DNA of 64,000 bases from Desertivirga brevis (GCF_017355835.1 NZ_JAFEWF010000001.1:124001-188000); one strand, 5' to 3'; numbered from the stretch's first letter, positions 19,497 through 28,588 are shown. Made by a program: numbers and translations. The notes: a model not told the origin generated them from the sequence alone.

Positions 19497-19504
19497 TATC
19501 TTCG
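19497..19504 (+). promoter_or_regulatory. -7-like element TATCTTCG before a lipoprotein gene
   Basis: TATCTTCG lies 15 bases before the ATG at 19520, within the inverted arms TTTTCAGCG and CGCTGAAAA. Confidence 0.4.
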
Positions 19505-19519
19505 CTGAAAAATACATCT

Positions 19520-20152
19520 ATGACCTATTGGAAACTACCTTTAGTAGCGATTGCACTCGTTACAAGCACCCTTTTCTCTTGCCAATCAAATAAGGACGAA
19601 GAAACTACAACACTTCATACCCAGTCTTTTGAGATCAAAATTGATGGGAAAGTGATAAAAATGGCGCCGGATAAGCCAACGGATGGTACAGTTGTTCTTA
19701 GTGCTTTTGTTCAAGGATCTGAAAGAAATAGCCTTTCCATTAGTGCCACCCATAAATTAGAGGACTTTCAATTTGGTATAGACCTCAGGCAGATTCCCAG
19801 TTTAGTACCTGGCGTATACCCTGTATTTAAATGCCACGAGGCAGGAGCTGAGTGTGAGGACGATTATCAAAGTGCTCTTATCGGACGTTTTCCTTCATCC
19901 CAGGAGGCTCTATTAAGCGGGAAGCTGGCCTACCAGTCCCCAAAATTGGGACTTAAGCCTCTAATGCTCACTATTTCGAATGTGGAAGATGCCTATTGGG
20001 AAGGAGTTGGGAAGGTTAAAAAAATTAAGGGATCATTTGAAGGAACCCTGGCAAGATTAGAAAGAAACGCAAATAATGTAACCACGATAGCAGAAGCTAC
20101 CAAAGTAGAAGGTTCATTTGACCTGTATTGTTTAGTTCAGAAAACTGAATAA
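19520..20152 (+). CDS. lipoprotein of unknown function
   Basis: The 210-residue protein has a lipoprotein signal with lipobox LFSC near residue 21 followed by QSNKDEE. The mature part resembles Bacteroidota envelope proteins that begin with a short beta-sandwich (FEIKIDGKVIKM) and contains two Cys in KCHEAGAECEDDY near residue 112 that could form a disulphide. Composition fits a secreted beta-rich fold. No specific family is recognised. Confidence 0.8.
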   Translation: MTYWKLPLVAIALVTSTLFSCQSNKDEETTTLHTQSFEIKIDGKVIKMAPDKPTDGTVVLSAFVQGSERNSLSISATHKLEDFQFGIDLRQIPSLVPGVYPVFKCHEAGAECEDDYQSALIGRFPSSQEALLSGKLAYQSPKLGLKPLMLTISNVEDAYWEGVGKVKKIKGSFEGTLARLERNANNVTTIAEATKVEGSFDLYCLVQKTE

Positions 20153-20353
20153 GATGAATCGCTAATGGAGAGGTAGAAGATTCTCCTGGAATTAATTTGT
20201 AGCTTCTCCATTTACTAAAAGCTGAAGTACATTTTTTTATGTTAAGTAAAAGAGGTGAACGAATCTATATCGGTAAAAGTAAGGGGAAAAATATTTATAT
20301 TATTCCTGTCGCGTTTTCATAACTTGCTTCGTCACTATAATAAACTAATTACC

Positions 20354-21583
20354 ATGAGATACCTGAGCGCCCTATTACTATTATTGACTGTTATTTCCTG
20401 CACTAAAGATTCTAACAATAATGTCGAACCGCTTAACTCGTCATTTTTTTGGGTTCCTGACCTTATAGCAGATAGGGGAGATCAAAAGGTGGATTTAGTA
20501 TTAAGAGATCCACGCCCGTATACAAGTTATTCTTCAGAACCAGCCACCCCCGATCATTTTGAAGTCTATTTCGGTACAGATAGCAGCTCGCTGAAGTTGT
20601 TTAAAAATGTTAAAGTGGGTACGGATAGAATCACCTTATCGAAGCTTAACAACAATGTTCCTTATTACTTCTTTGTAAAAACCTTCAAGGGTACAAAGTT
20701 CTATAATTCCGACACAGTAAGTGCTGTTCCCTCGGCTCCATTGGAAATTACGGAGGTATTTCCAGGAGAAATGCTTCAAGATCCATCCAAGTTCTCCTTC
20801 AATAATACATTTGTAGCTTCTCAAATAAACCCAGGCATTAAGGTAAGAAACCGCACTACCAATAGTGAAGTCAAAAACGAATCCAATGCTTCTGCCCCTA
20901 ATTGGGCTCATCTGGTAAATAAGTTGGCTTTTTACAAAACAATCAAGGAGGGCAACACCGTATTTACTGATAAGATAATGGTTTACGATGCTGATGCTAA
21001 TACTGAGGTTCTTGTATGGGACGTCGATCACAAGGAGTACGCAGTGAGCGGGATGGCTTTTTCGGCTGATGATAAAGCCCTTTTGATTAACACATTAGAG
21101 AAAAGAGCAGATAAGGCATTTATGAATATGTGGAAGATAGACCTTACAACAAAGGTTAAAACATCTATTGCTGATTTTGGTGCACTCAATTTTCACCCAA
21201 CTGGTAGGATTTCTGCTGGTATAGATGGTAAATCTGTTTTAATAGATGGGGATTATAATCTCCCCCCAACATGGAGAAAGCGGGGTGGTATTTACAGATA
21301 TAACTTTGAAACAAAGCAGCTGCAGCAACTTATTAATGGCCGCGGGCATGGTGGCAGCTTTGCTGAATCTCCTGATGGAGCTCATATTGCATTCGTAAGC
21401 AACTGGACCGGCAAAGATGAAGTTTGGTTATATAATACAACTACTAAAGGGTTAAAGCAATTGACTAATTCTTCCGGCCAACCTTTTTATTACACAAATG
21501 CAGACTTTAAATGGGGTGGGACAGATCTCTTAATCAACCTTTATTCTAATAACAGCCATAGCTTGTATAAGATAAAGCTATAG
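20354..21583 (+). CDS. lipoprotein with Fn3-like and PD40/TolB-like beta-propeller domains
   Basis: The ATG at 20354 gives a clean lipoprotein signal with lipobox VISC near residue 16; an upstream in-frame start at 20255 would bury it. Residues 40-130 look like a fibronectin-III module (YYFFVKTFKGTKFYNSDTV). The rest forms beta-propeller blades with PD40 signatures such as SPDGAHIAFVSNW and FSADDKALLINT, ending in SHSLYKIKL. Such propellers bind proteins or sugars at the cell surface. It overlaps the convergent siderophore-interacting gene by 6 bases. Confidence 0.85.
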   Translation: MRYLSALLLLLTVISCTKDSNNNVEPLNSSFFWVPDLIADRGDQKVDLVLRDPRPYTSYSSEPATPDHFEVYFGTDSSSLKLFKNVKVGTDRITLSKLNNNVPYYFFVKTFKGTKFYNSDTVSAVPSAPLEITEVFPGEMLQDPSKFSFNNTFVASQINPGIKVRNRTTNSEVKNESNASAPNWAHLVNKLAFYKTIKEGNTVFTDKIMVYDADANTEVLVWDVDHKEYAVSGMAFSADDKALLINTLEKRADKAFMNMWKIDLTTKVKTSIADFGALNFHPTGRISAGIDGKSVLIDGDYNLPPTWRKRGGIYRYNFETKQLQQLINGRGHGGSFAESPDGAHIAFVSNWTGKDEVWLYNTTTKGLKQLTNSSGQPFYYTNADFKWGGTDLLINLYSNNSHSLYKIKL

Positions 21584-22300
21584 TCCCACTTTTCCAGTAG
21601 CCCAAAAAGCCTGGGTTATTATTTGCCTGGGCTTTATTCCACGTTGCTTTAATTCCTTTACAATTAGCTGGATTGCCTTTGCATTTCCAGTAAGGTAATA
21701 AACCGCCTCATTCCACCCAATTCTGTTTTCTAATTCCAGGGTATTAAACAGTTCGAGCGTTCGCTGGCCTGGGGTCGTTCCTTTTTCAACTGTTTTCACG
21801 TTCAATCCTAACTGTCTGGGAATCGTATCCAAATCACTAAGCTCAATTATACCGTCATAGGTTTGATTGTTACCATCAATCACTGAGGCCAAACTTCTAT
21901 ATATACTTAGTGATGTTTCGTCGCCAAAGAAGAAATGATGGCTTTTTTCAGCCTGATAGAAGGTTTTTCCTCTTGGTTCAATAAGCCGAACTTCGTCTCC
22001 GATCTTAAGTTCCGCTGCAAAATTACTACCTGGTCCCTTTCCGTGAAGATGAAATAAAACCCTACAAACGCCTGTTCTTCGATCGAAAAAACTAGGAGTA
22101 TAATTCCTGAATTCTCTTTCTGTAACACGAAAGGCTAAGGCGTAGCCAACTTGGAAGTTGATACTTGAAAAATCGCCAGTAAACGTTACTTGCTTCAACT
22201 TGGGGTGTAAATACTCTACATCCGCAACCCTTACATAATGAATTTTGCTGCTAAAAGCTGTTTCAACTACATCTCCCAGCCATTTTGGTAAAGTAGGCAT
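21578..22300 (-). CDS. siderophore-interacting protein (FAD-binding ferric reductase-like)
   Basis: The 240-residue protein has the SIP FAD-binding domain: HPKLKQVTFTGD, FRNYTPSFFDRR, LFHLHGKGPGSNFAAELKIG and GPRGKTF-like EPRGKTFYQA, then the NAD-binding half with FFFGDETSLSIYRSL and the C-terminal REQI-like KPRQIITQAFWATGKVGL. Family members reduce ferric siderophores in the cytoplasm with NAD(P)H. No siderophore receptor or synthesis gene is adjacent, though a TonB receptor lies 20 kb away. Confidence 0.9.
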   Translation of the reverse strand: MPTLPKWLGDVVETAFSSKIHYVRVADVEYLHPKLKQVTFTGDFSSINFQVGYALAFRVTEREFRNYTPSFFDRRTGVCRVLFHLHGKGPGSNFAAELKIGDEVRLIEPRGKTFYQAEKSHHFFFGDETSLSIYRSLASVIDGNNQTYDGIIELSDLDTIPRQLGLNVKTVEKGTTPGQRTLELFNTLELENRIGWNEAVYYLTGNAKAIQLIVKELKQRGIKPRQIITQAFWATGKVGL

Positions 22301-22571
22301 GATAATCTTATAAATAGACGGTTAACACCTGGACCGAACCTGTTATTTCTGATCCTTTAATATTTATTTTGATACAAACCTAGTTACCCTGAAGGTGCAA
22401 TGGTATTGCAAAGAAGAGACGATTTAATACAATTTCTTAATGCCTGCTTTTACCAGAGTTTCTTTCCTTTCTTCATGTAACTAAACCGGGATTAGCCTAC
22501 AAGGACCAGTAATTAGGCTACAAAAGCCATTTAGTGTTTGCCGAACTTTGTTGCTATAAGATCGAAATATT

Positions 22572-23399
22572 ATGGAACATAGAGAAAATAAAGTATGGTT
22601 CATTACCGGCGCTTCACGTGGTTTAGGACGAATCTGGACAGAAGCAGCATTGGAAAGAGGTGACTTGGTGGCAGCAACCGCACGCAAAACAGAAGACTTG
22701 AGTAAGCTTAAAGACAAATATGGCGATAGAGTTCTTACTCTGCAACTTGATGTGACTAATGCCGAACAGGTAAAGGAAGTTGTTACCAGAGCCCATAGCT
22801 ATTTTGGCCGACTGGACATCGTGTTGAATAATGCCGGTTACCCGCTTGTTGGTACAATCGAAGATGGAAACGCAGAAGATATCCGGGCCTTGTACGAAAC
22901 GAATGTGTTGGGTCCGGTGACGGTAATTCAGGCCGCATTGCCTCTTTTAAGGGAGCAGGGTTACGGTCATATCCTGGGTACTTCCAGTAATTTGGGTCAC
23001 ATGGCTTTGCCCATCCTGGGTTATTATTGTTCTTCTAAGTGGGCTTTTGAGGCGATCTATGAAAGCCTTGCAATGGAAGTTTCTCAATTCGGCATCAATG
23101 TCACGATCGTTGAACCTGGCGCGTATGCAACCGAATTTGGTAGTGAACAGATTGGGAAGCTCTTCACGGGGAATGAAGTTTACCATGATTTCAAAACGAA
23201 ATTTATGGAGGGGATGCGGGGCATGGAAAAGGGGAACCCTGCCGCTACACCGCAGGCCTTATTTAAGGTGGTGGATGCAGAAAACCCTCCGCTACGCTTT
23301 AACCTGGGCAGTCATAACCTGCCTGGTCTAAAAGCGGTGTATGCAGAGCGACTGGCTACCTGGGAAGCTTGGGACGAGATTTCCCGTTCAGCCCAGTGA
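22572..23399 (+). CDS. SDR-family oxidoreductase
   Basis: The 275-residue protein shows FITGASRGLGRIW (residues 10-22), LDIVLNNAGYPLVG near 81, an active-site Ser in GTSSNLGH near 139 and YCSSKWAFE with the catalytic Tyr and Lys near 152. The C-terminus matches SDRs usually annotated as oxidoreductases of unknown substrate. An AraC regulator starts 62 bases downstream on the same strand and may control it. Confidence 0.9.
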   Translation: MEHRENKVWFITGASRGLGRIWTEAALERGDLVAATARKTEDLSKLKDKYGDRVLTLQLDVTNAEQVKEVVTRAHSYFGRLDIVLNNAGYPLVGTIEDGNAEDIRALYETNVLGPVTVIQAALPLLREQGYGHILGTSSNLGHMALPILGYYCSSKWAFEAIYESLAMEVSQFGINVTIVEPGAYATEFGSEQIGKLFTGNEVYHDFKTKFMEGMRGMEKGNPAATPQALFKVVDAENPPLRFNLGSHNLPGLKAVYAERLATWEAWDEISRSAQ

Positions 23400-23461
23400 A
23401 ATGACAAAAATTGGACACCTGTCAGCATATAGTATGGATAGGTGTCCTTAATTTAGCTTTT

Positions 23462-24379
23462 ATGAAAAAGAATGATCAACAGCCATTAAAATTGGAGTCG
23501 CTTACCGAAGCGCACCGGATGTTCGGCCTGCCTCAGCCTAAACATCCGCTGATCAGTCTGATTAATGGCGCTCATGGCGTACTTGAAGGAAAACTTTCAA
23601 CACCGCATGTATTAGCTTATTACAAAATTGCGTACAAGCCAAAACTTGGCGGAAAGTTGAAATATGGCCAGAGTTATTATGATTTCGACGAGGGGGGCTT
23701 ATTATTCGCTGCTCCCGGACAAATCATAGGGGGTAATGATCTGGAGGGATCTGTATGTTCTCAATACACCCTCCTTGTTCATCCTGATTTTTTCCTGGGT
23801 TACCCGCTTGCTAAAAAGGTTAAAGAGTATGGCTTCTTTTCCTACAGCACCAATGAAACGCTGCATCTATCGGAAGAAGAAAAGAATACGATTCTCGCTA
23901 TCTTCGGTTTTGTAGAAAGGGAACTTGATAGCCGGATCGATAATTTCAGTCAGGACGTTATTATTTCTCAGCTGGAGTTATTGCTGAGTTATGCCAATCG
24001 TTTTTACAAGCGACAGTTCCTGACCCGGAAAGCCTCCAATGACAGTATTCTAGAACGCATGGAAGAGCTGCTGGATAATTATTTTAAAAATGGGCTGAGC
24101 GTTAATAAGGGTATACCTACCGTAGCGTACTTGGCTCAAAATCTTAACCTTTCTCCTAACTACCTGAGTGACATGTTGCGCTCGCTTACTGGCCAAAGTG
24201 CTCAGCAGCATATTCATGACAGGCTGATTGAGACGGCAAAAGAAAAGCTCTCAACCACAAGATTATCAGTTAGCGAGGTTGCCTATGCCTTGGGCTTTGA
24301 GCACTCACAATCCTTCAGCAAGTTATTTAAGACTAAAACCAAGCTTTCTCCCCTGGAGTTTAGAGCGTCGTTTAATTGA
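23462..24379 (+). CDS. AraC-family transcriptional regulator
   Basis: From the ATG at 23462 the protein has 305 residues; the longer TTG start at 23411 lacks support. A cupin-like N-terminal half contains YYDFDEGGLLFAAPGQII. The C-terminal AraC domain shows VAYLAQNLNLSPNYLSDML and VSEVAYALGFEHSQSFSKLF followed by KLSPLEFR. It follows an SDR gene, a pairing typical for Bacteroidota AraC regulators that sense small metabolites. Confidence 0.9.
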   Translation: MKKNDQQPLKLESLTEAHRMFGLPQPKHPLISLINGAHGVLEGKLSTPHVLAYYKIAYKPKLGGKLKYGQSYYDFDEGGLLFAAPGQIIGGNDLEGSVCSQYTLLVHPDFFLGYPLAKKVKEYGFFSYSTNETLHLSEEEKNTILAIFGFVERELDSRIDNFSQDVIISQLELLLSYANRFYKRQFLTRKASNDSILERMEELLDNYFKNGLSVNKGIPTVAYLAQNLNLSPNYLSDMLRSLTGQSAQQHIHDRLIETAKEKLSTTRLSVSEVAYALGFEHSQSFSKLFKTKTKLSPLEFRASFN

Positions 24380-24505
24380 TCCGTTTCCTGCATCATCTAT
24401 TGCTTAACTCCTAACTCCTCCTGGATGAATGAATTGTCGCAAAAAACAATGATGATACTATAAGATCTTAGGATTTCAAGACTTAGTTCTCATCAATCAC
24501 ATAGA

Positions 24506-24784
24506 TTGGAAAACCGCAGAAAACTTATACTATGTAGTCCAGCCAGCGGAATTATATTCTTACAAACGGGGGGAAATCAGTCAAGAAAATTTCTTCGGGA
24601 ATTTTATAAAAGCGCATTAGAAAGATATCGTGACGTAAGTACGGAAAAAGGAGCAGGGCTTGTAGTAAATGGGCCGGTATTAATTTTAGATGGAAAGGCT
24701 ATAACACAGGACCAAGAATATGAAGTGTTACCAAATATAAAATTGAATACTGTAGCAGGATTAAATCATACTATCATTTTTTGA
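24506..24784 (+). CDS. small unknown ORF or gene remnant at the left edge of the cassette array
   Basis: A 92-codon frame begins at TTG 24506; the frame is open back to 24464 but holds no ATG, so the 5' end may be lost. The protein sequence (ILCSPASGIIFLQTGGN, VLILDGKAITQDQEYEVLP) looks like coding sequence yet matches nothing I know. Its stop codon is supplied by the first copy of the 17-bp array core. It may be a truncated cassette gene in the opposite direction to the rest of the array. Confidence 0.3.
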   Translation: MENRRKLILCSPASGIIFLQTGGNQSRKFLREFYKSALERYRDVSTEKGAGLVVNGPVLILDGKAITQDQEYEVLPNIKLNTVAGLNHTIIF

Positions 24785-24787
24785 GAC
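24771..24787 (-). repeat. array core repeat, copy 1
   Basis: Plus strand CTATCATTTTTTGAGAC; 31 bases beyond the stop of the histidine kinase gene. One mismatch to consensus. Confidence 0.75.
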
Positions 24788-24817
24788 TTGCATTTCTAAT
24801 ATTGCTCGCTCCATATA

Positions 24818-26305
24818 CTATACCGGCAGTGTAAAATAAAAGGTACTCCCTTCGTCTACTTTACTTTCCGCCCATATTTCGCCATCGTGCCGCTTAATGA
24901 TTTCACCACTCAGGTAGAGGCCGATACCGAAGCCCGCGATGTGCCTGTTTTCATCGCTTTCTACCCTGTAATAGCGCTCAAACAATTTAGGTAAATCTGT
25001 CTCGCTGATACCCCGACCTTCATCCTTCACACTGACTACCGCCTTTCCATCCTGTGTCGTGCAGGCGACCTGTATGGTGCTACTTTGTGGAGAGTATTTT
25101 GCCGCGTTGCTGATTAGGTTTTGTATCACCTGGGCAATCTTATCCCGATCAGCATTTACGATAGTGGGTTCAACAGGCGCAAAAACTACTTTATGGCTAC
25201 TGATATGAGCCAGAGTATCTTCCTCCGTTTCTTTTATCAATTCGGCGAGATCAAAGTGCTTGTAGTCTATAAAGATCTGGGCTGATTCCAGCCGTGATAC
25301 ATTGAGGAAACCGTTGATCAGCGTAGTCATACGGCTAACTTGCTTATCAGCTTTATCGAGCATTGATACAGTTAGCTCATCCCCGTCTTTTTGGGCTTTT
25401 CGCTGTAATACCTGAACAAAGCTTTTAATAGAAGTTAGTGGGGTTTTCAGCTCATGGCTAACCATCGAGATAAAGTCATTTTTGCGCTGCTCGCTTTGCT
25501 TTTGCTCGGTAATATCAATAGATGCACTGACGTATCCCGCAAATGAACCGTCGGTATGCCAGCGTGCTGAACCATCAGCTAATAACCACCGGTACTCTCC
25601 ATCTTTATTCAATATGCGAAAGTCGCCATGAAACGGACCTTTTACCTTGAATGCATCAAGGTAAATTTTAAGGTACCGCTCTTTATCTTCAGGGTGTAGC
25701 AGGTCTACCCAACCGTAAGCCATTAAATCTTCAACGGATCGGCCGGTTAATCTGCTCCATGCCCGGTTGAAATAAATAGCATTGCTTTCCTGGTCGGCCA
25801 TGGCTATAAAGATATTGGTTCCCTCGGCCATGATACGAAAGCGGGCTTCGCTCTCTTCGACAGCCTGCTCCAATCTGATACGGCCCGTGATGTTTGTAGT
25901 GGTGTTAATGAGGTCGGCCACGTTACCTTCCTCATCAAAAATCGGTTCATTTAAGTTTGTCCAGTAGTGTGTTTCTTTCTTACCGGTATTGTCGACAACT
26001 ATTTCATATTTGAATATGGGTAGCTCGTCGGGCTCCCTTGTTGTGATGACTCGCATAAATGAACTTTGAACGCTATTCTGCTCCGACGGATCACCCTCGC
26101 TTCCCGGGAACGCCTCAAAAAGGCCTTTACCCAATATTTCCCCGCGTTGTTTGTGCACGAGGTTTAAGTAATTATCACTGACCGCCAAAATGGTAAAACG
26201 GGGAGCGTCGGCCTTGAGCACCAAAGAACGCGGCGAGTTTTTGAAAAAATTATGAAATTCTTTACTGCTATAAAATGAATCGTTGTTTGATTGGCTCACG
26301 CACAA
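24818..26305 (-). CDS. PAS-domain sensor histidine kinase
   Basis: The 495-residue cytoplasmic kinase has two PAS domains (about 20-140 and 150-270, the second with a PAC-like FRILNKDGEYRWLLADGSA). A HisKA domain follows with phosphoacceptor HELKTPLTS near 284, then HATPase with NLISNAAKYS, VKDEGRGIS and FGIGLYLS. There is no membrane helix. The frame opens with TTG (26305) then GTG (26299); a -7 box overlaps these codons, so translation may be leaderless from GTG. No response regulator is adjacent. It lies between core copies 1 and 2, so it may be a large cassette or chromosomal. Confidence 0.9.
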   Translation of the reverse strand: MCVSQSNNDSFYSSKEFHNFFKNSPRSLVLKADAPRFTILAVSDNYLNLVHKQRGEILGKGLFEAFPGSEGDPSEQNSVQSSFMRVITTREPDELPIFKYEIVVDNTGKKETHYWTNLNEPIFDEEGNVADLINTTTNITGRIRLEQAVEESEARFRIMAEGTNIFIAMADQESNAIYFNRAWSRLTGRSVEDLMAYGWVDLLHPEDKERYLKIYLDAFKVKGPFHGDFRILNKDGEYRWLLADGSARWHTDGSFAGYVSASIDITEQKQSEQRKNDFISMVSHELKTPLTSIKSFVQVLQRKAQKDGDELTVSMLDKADKQVSRMTTLINGFLNVSRLESAQIFIDYKHFDLAELIKETEEDTLAHISSHKVVFAPVEPTIVNADRDKIAQVIQNLISNAAKYSPQSSTIQVACTTQDGKAVVSVKDEGRGISETDLPKLFERYYRVESDENRHIAGFGIGLYLSGEIIKRHDGEIWAESKVDEGSTFYFTLPV

Positions 26306-26310
26306 ATGTA
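26303..26310 (-). promoter_or_regulatory. -7 element TACATTTG overlapping the kinase start
   Basis: On the minus strand TACATTTG is followed within 4 bases by the GTG start at 26299. If used, the transcript would begin at or inside the start codon. Confidence 0.4.
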
Positions 26311-26480
26311 TAAAAGCTTCGTAAGTAACAGAATAAATTGCCGTCGGTTTACGATTTAGGTTAATTAAATTAGGGATTGAACAACTCTCTGTAAGGACTG
26401 AAACTAAGTGACACGGTGGTAATCAAATATCCAAGCCGTGATGTCACTCTTGCTTACAACCAAGCGAGTTAGAAGTCAAT

Positions 26481-26497
26481 TCATCGTTTTGTGAGAC
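26481..26497 (-). repeat. array core repeat, copy 2
   Basis: Plus strand TCATCGTTTTGTGAGAC, between the kinase and the frameshifted lipoprotein. Confidence 0.75.
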
Positions 26498-26544
26498 TGG
26501 TACTTATTTAGTATTTCATTGCTAAAAAGGGACGGGATGGAAAA

Positions 26545-27041
26545 TCATCTTATAAGAATATCAAATCTGCCGGAGGTAATAGTGAGTAATTCTCCAGAAT
26601 GCAGTTTAAAGACCAATTGAAAAGTTCCTGCTATAATCTTTCCATCGTAGTAAGTAATCTTGAGTTTATTTCCTGAATCATTTAAAAGCAGAACAGGCTC
26701 AGGATCTGAATTGTAATAGGCTAATTGTACGCTTTCTTCATTTTTTAGCTGGTACTCTCCAGTTTTAGGATCTTCAAATAAGAATAATAGTTGTGATGTT
26801 GAGTTCAACCCTTTCACGTATAATGTATTATTGCCCCGTACAGCACGAGTGGAAGATGTTTTGAAATCCTCGCTACGGTCCACCCACCGCTTACCATTTA
26901 AAAGAAATCCCATAGTACCATTGCCTGAATGAGTAGCAGGTGGTAAGGGAGAACCGTCTCCTTCACTTATTTTACGACATGAAAAAGCGCCAAAAAAACA
27001 ACGAAAGAAAGGAGAGATAGGAAAAAGTAGAATTTTCTCAT
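26545..27041 (-). pseudogene. lipoprotein gene with an apparent 1-base frameshift in a poly-A run
   Basis: From the ATG at 27041 the frame reads MRKFYFFLSLLSFVVF, a good lipoprotein signal, but runs into a stop. Adding one base to the run of seven A at 26992-26998 joins it to the downstream frame and produces the lipobox GAFSC followed by RKISEGDG and a long beta-rich mature domain (GFLLNGKRWVD ... ITSGRFDILIR). The longer frame that starts at 27093 lacks a signal sequence. Either an indel, a sequencing error, or phase variation at the homopolymer. Confidence 0.7.
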
Positions 27042-27151
27042 AATAAGGTTGGTAATAATAGTTGTGGCTTTGTATTCCTAAAAATACACTCAAATATCAG
27101 TAATCCAAATATAAAAAGGACCGCACTTTAAAAAAAGATAGGGTATCTTAA

Positions 27152-27203
27152 CAATGGTTATTGTGAACCAAGAAGCGGACGTACGCGGGGTTACTACTCC
27201 AGG
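27152..27203 (-). repeat. shared cassette leader block, copy 1
   Basis: This block (CAATGGT ... GAACCAAGAAGCGGACGTAC ... CTCCAG on the plus strand) recurs in diverged form at 32962-33007. Both lie just beside a core or cassette junction. Confidence 0.6.
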
Positions 27204-27208
27204 GCTTC

Positions 27209-27225
27209 CTATCCTTTTTTGAGAT
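27209..27225 (-). repeat. array core repeat, copy 3
   Basis: Plus strand CTATCCTTTTTTGAGAT, 58 bases beyond the stop of the gene at 27284-27964. Confidence 0.75.
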
Positions 27226-27283
27226 TTCAACTATCCTATGATTACCTCAGATATCCATATCAAAACACCTACTGCTAATTGGG

Positions 27284-27964
27284 CTATTTAAACCAGTCAG
27301 AGAATCTATGTGGAATTCTTACGGGTGAATTAATCAAGACATCAGTTATAATTACTTCAAAAATTTTCTTCGGTGGTTTGAACTTAAACCAAAAAACCTC
27401 ATTACTTTTCTGCCATGAAGCCCATTCCAAAGAGAAAGCCTCAAAGTCATTTTTAAACACTAATCGGGTCCCTATTTCTTCTTTCTTGGCATTATATAGA
27501 ACAAAATAGATCTGAAACCCCTTAAAATCGTAAATATGCTTTATTCCCCCATAATAAGTTCTATTTGGAGACCTAAACAATTTATTTTTGAAAAACCACT
27601 CATTCACAATTCCTAATTCTAGGCAACGGTTATAAGCATCAAGAAAAGAATCCTTATCCCAATTAAATTTCACTGCGCAGGCGATTATCGCTTCTAGTAT
27701 CACATTAAGCAGTAACTTTTTTTTTGAATACTCATCTGTAGTGAGATAATGTTTACTATCAAAAGAGGAATAATAAGTTGCCACTTCTATTGGCAGAAAT
27801 TCTATTCTAGGCTCAATCTTCTCCTCGCATAGATTAATATTTATTCTACGGTATTTCCCTGTATCCACTTTTTTTAGTTGCCGTAAGTAAAGGCTCACAA
27901 TTGAATGTGCATTTCTTGAAGCTTCTATACTACTAACGACATCTATTTCAATAATATACAACAT
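27284..27964 (-). CDS. unknown cytoplasmic protein, cassette gene
   Basis: The 226-residue protein has no signal or membrane helix. It begins MLYIIEIDVVSSIEASRNAH, has a basic middle (DEYSKKKLLLNVILEAIIA) and an aromatic C-terminal half with FEAFSLEWASWQKSNEVFW and PPKKIFEVIITDV. I do not recognise a family. The ATG at 27964 is the only start. It is a single-gene unit between core copies 3 and 4, so it may be an immunity-type or other cassette protein; this is inference from context. Confidence 0.7.
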   Translation of the reverse strand: MLYIIEIDVVSSIEASRNAHSIVSLYLRQLKKVDTGKYRRININLCEEKIEPRIEFLPIEVATYYSSFDSKHYLTTDEYSKKKLLLNVILEAIIACAVKFNWDKDSFLDAYNRCLELGIVNEWFFKNKLFRSPNRTYYGGIKHIYDFKGFQIYFVLYNAKKEEIGTRLVFKNDFEAFSLEWASWQKSNEVFWFKFKPPKKIFEVIITDVLINSPVRIPHRFSDWFK

Positions 27965-28045
27965 ATCTATACATTAACCTTTGTTTTTAGACTCTTCTAT
28001 TAAGCAGGATTAATCCTTTCCGATATTTTGCGTCCTTCTTCATTT

Positions 28046-28062
28046 CCATCGTTTTCTGAGAC
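28046..28062 (-). repeat. array core repeat, copy 4
   Basis: Plus strand CCATCGTTTTCTGAGAC. It abuts the ancestral stop codon (28064-28066) of the acetyltransferase gene. Confidence 0.75.
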
Positions 28063-28063
28063 G

Positions 28064-28588
28064 TCAGGTAATGGCTAATGAAGACCTATTACTGTAATAC
28101 TTTTCCTTATTAATCACCATATTATAAGCTGTCCAAGTCTCTCCGCTCACCTCCATGTGAGTTTCTAAACCAAATCTAATTTCAAATCCAATGCGTTGGT
28201 AACTTGCAATAGCATTGAGGTTTTAGTTGAAGACAGTCAAATCAACGGAATCGTGGCAAGTACTTTCAAATACACGATCTAATAAACTCCTTACAATAGC
28301 CTTACCCATACCTTGATTTCTTAATGTACTGTCTCCAATCAATATTCTTGAGAGTCTGGGAATCTGGTTCTGAAAATTTAGCTCACAGTGCCCAACAACT
28401 TCTCCTGTTGATATTAATCGAACCTTAAAAACTTGTCTTACTTTATTTGTTGAATATTGTATTAACTGCTCACGGGTCAACGGATATGTAAAAACGGGTC
28501 CCGCAAACTGGATCATTTCTTTTTCACTTTTTACCCAAGAAATAAGCCGGTCAAAATCTTCGTATCCAAATGTTTCTAGTTTAATCAT
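28064..28588 (-). pseudogene. GNAT-family N-acetyltransferase with a premature stop
   Basis: The frame starts at ATG 28588 and reads a GNAT fold: FKVRLISTGEVVGHCELNF, then IGDSTLRNQGMGKAIVRSLL with the acetyl-CoA loop (Q/RxxGxG/A). A TAA at 28223-28225 ends it after DLTVFN. The same frame continues for 52 more codons with AIASYQRIGFEI, the conserved final GNAT strand, ending at TGA 28064. So a single substitution truncates the enzyme by about 30 percent and probably inactivates it. A 77-base copy of its 5' end lies at 33014-33090. Confidence 0.85.

Larger units (their letters stand above)
27126..27225. repeat. imperfect inverted repeat spanning core copy 3
   Basis: CTTTAAAAAAAGATAGGG (27126-27143) pairs with CCTATCCTTTTTTGAGAT (27208-27225), 13 of 16 aligned positions. 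The 100-base span and central loop are in the size range of attC hairpins. The other core copies show no equally clear partner arm. Confidence 0.5.
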
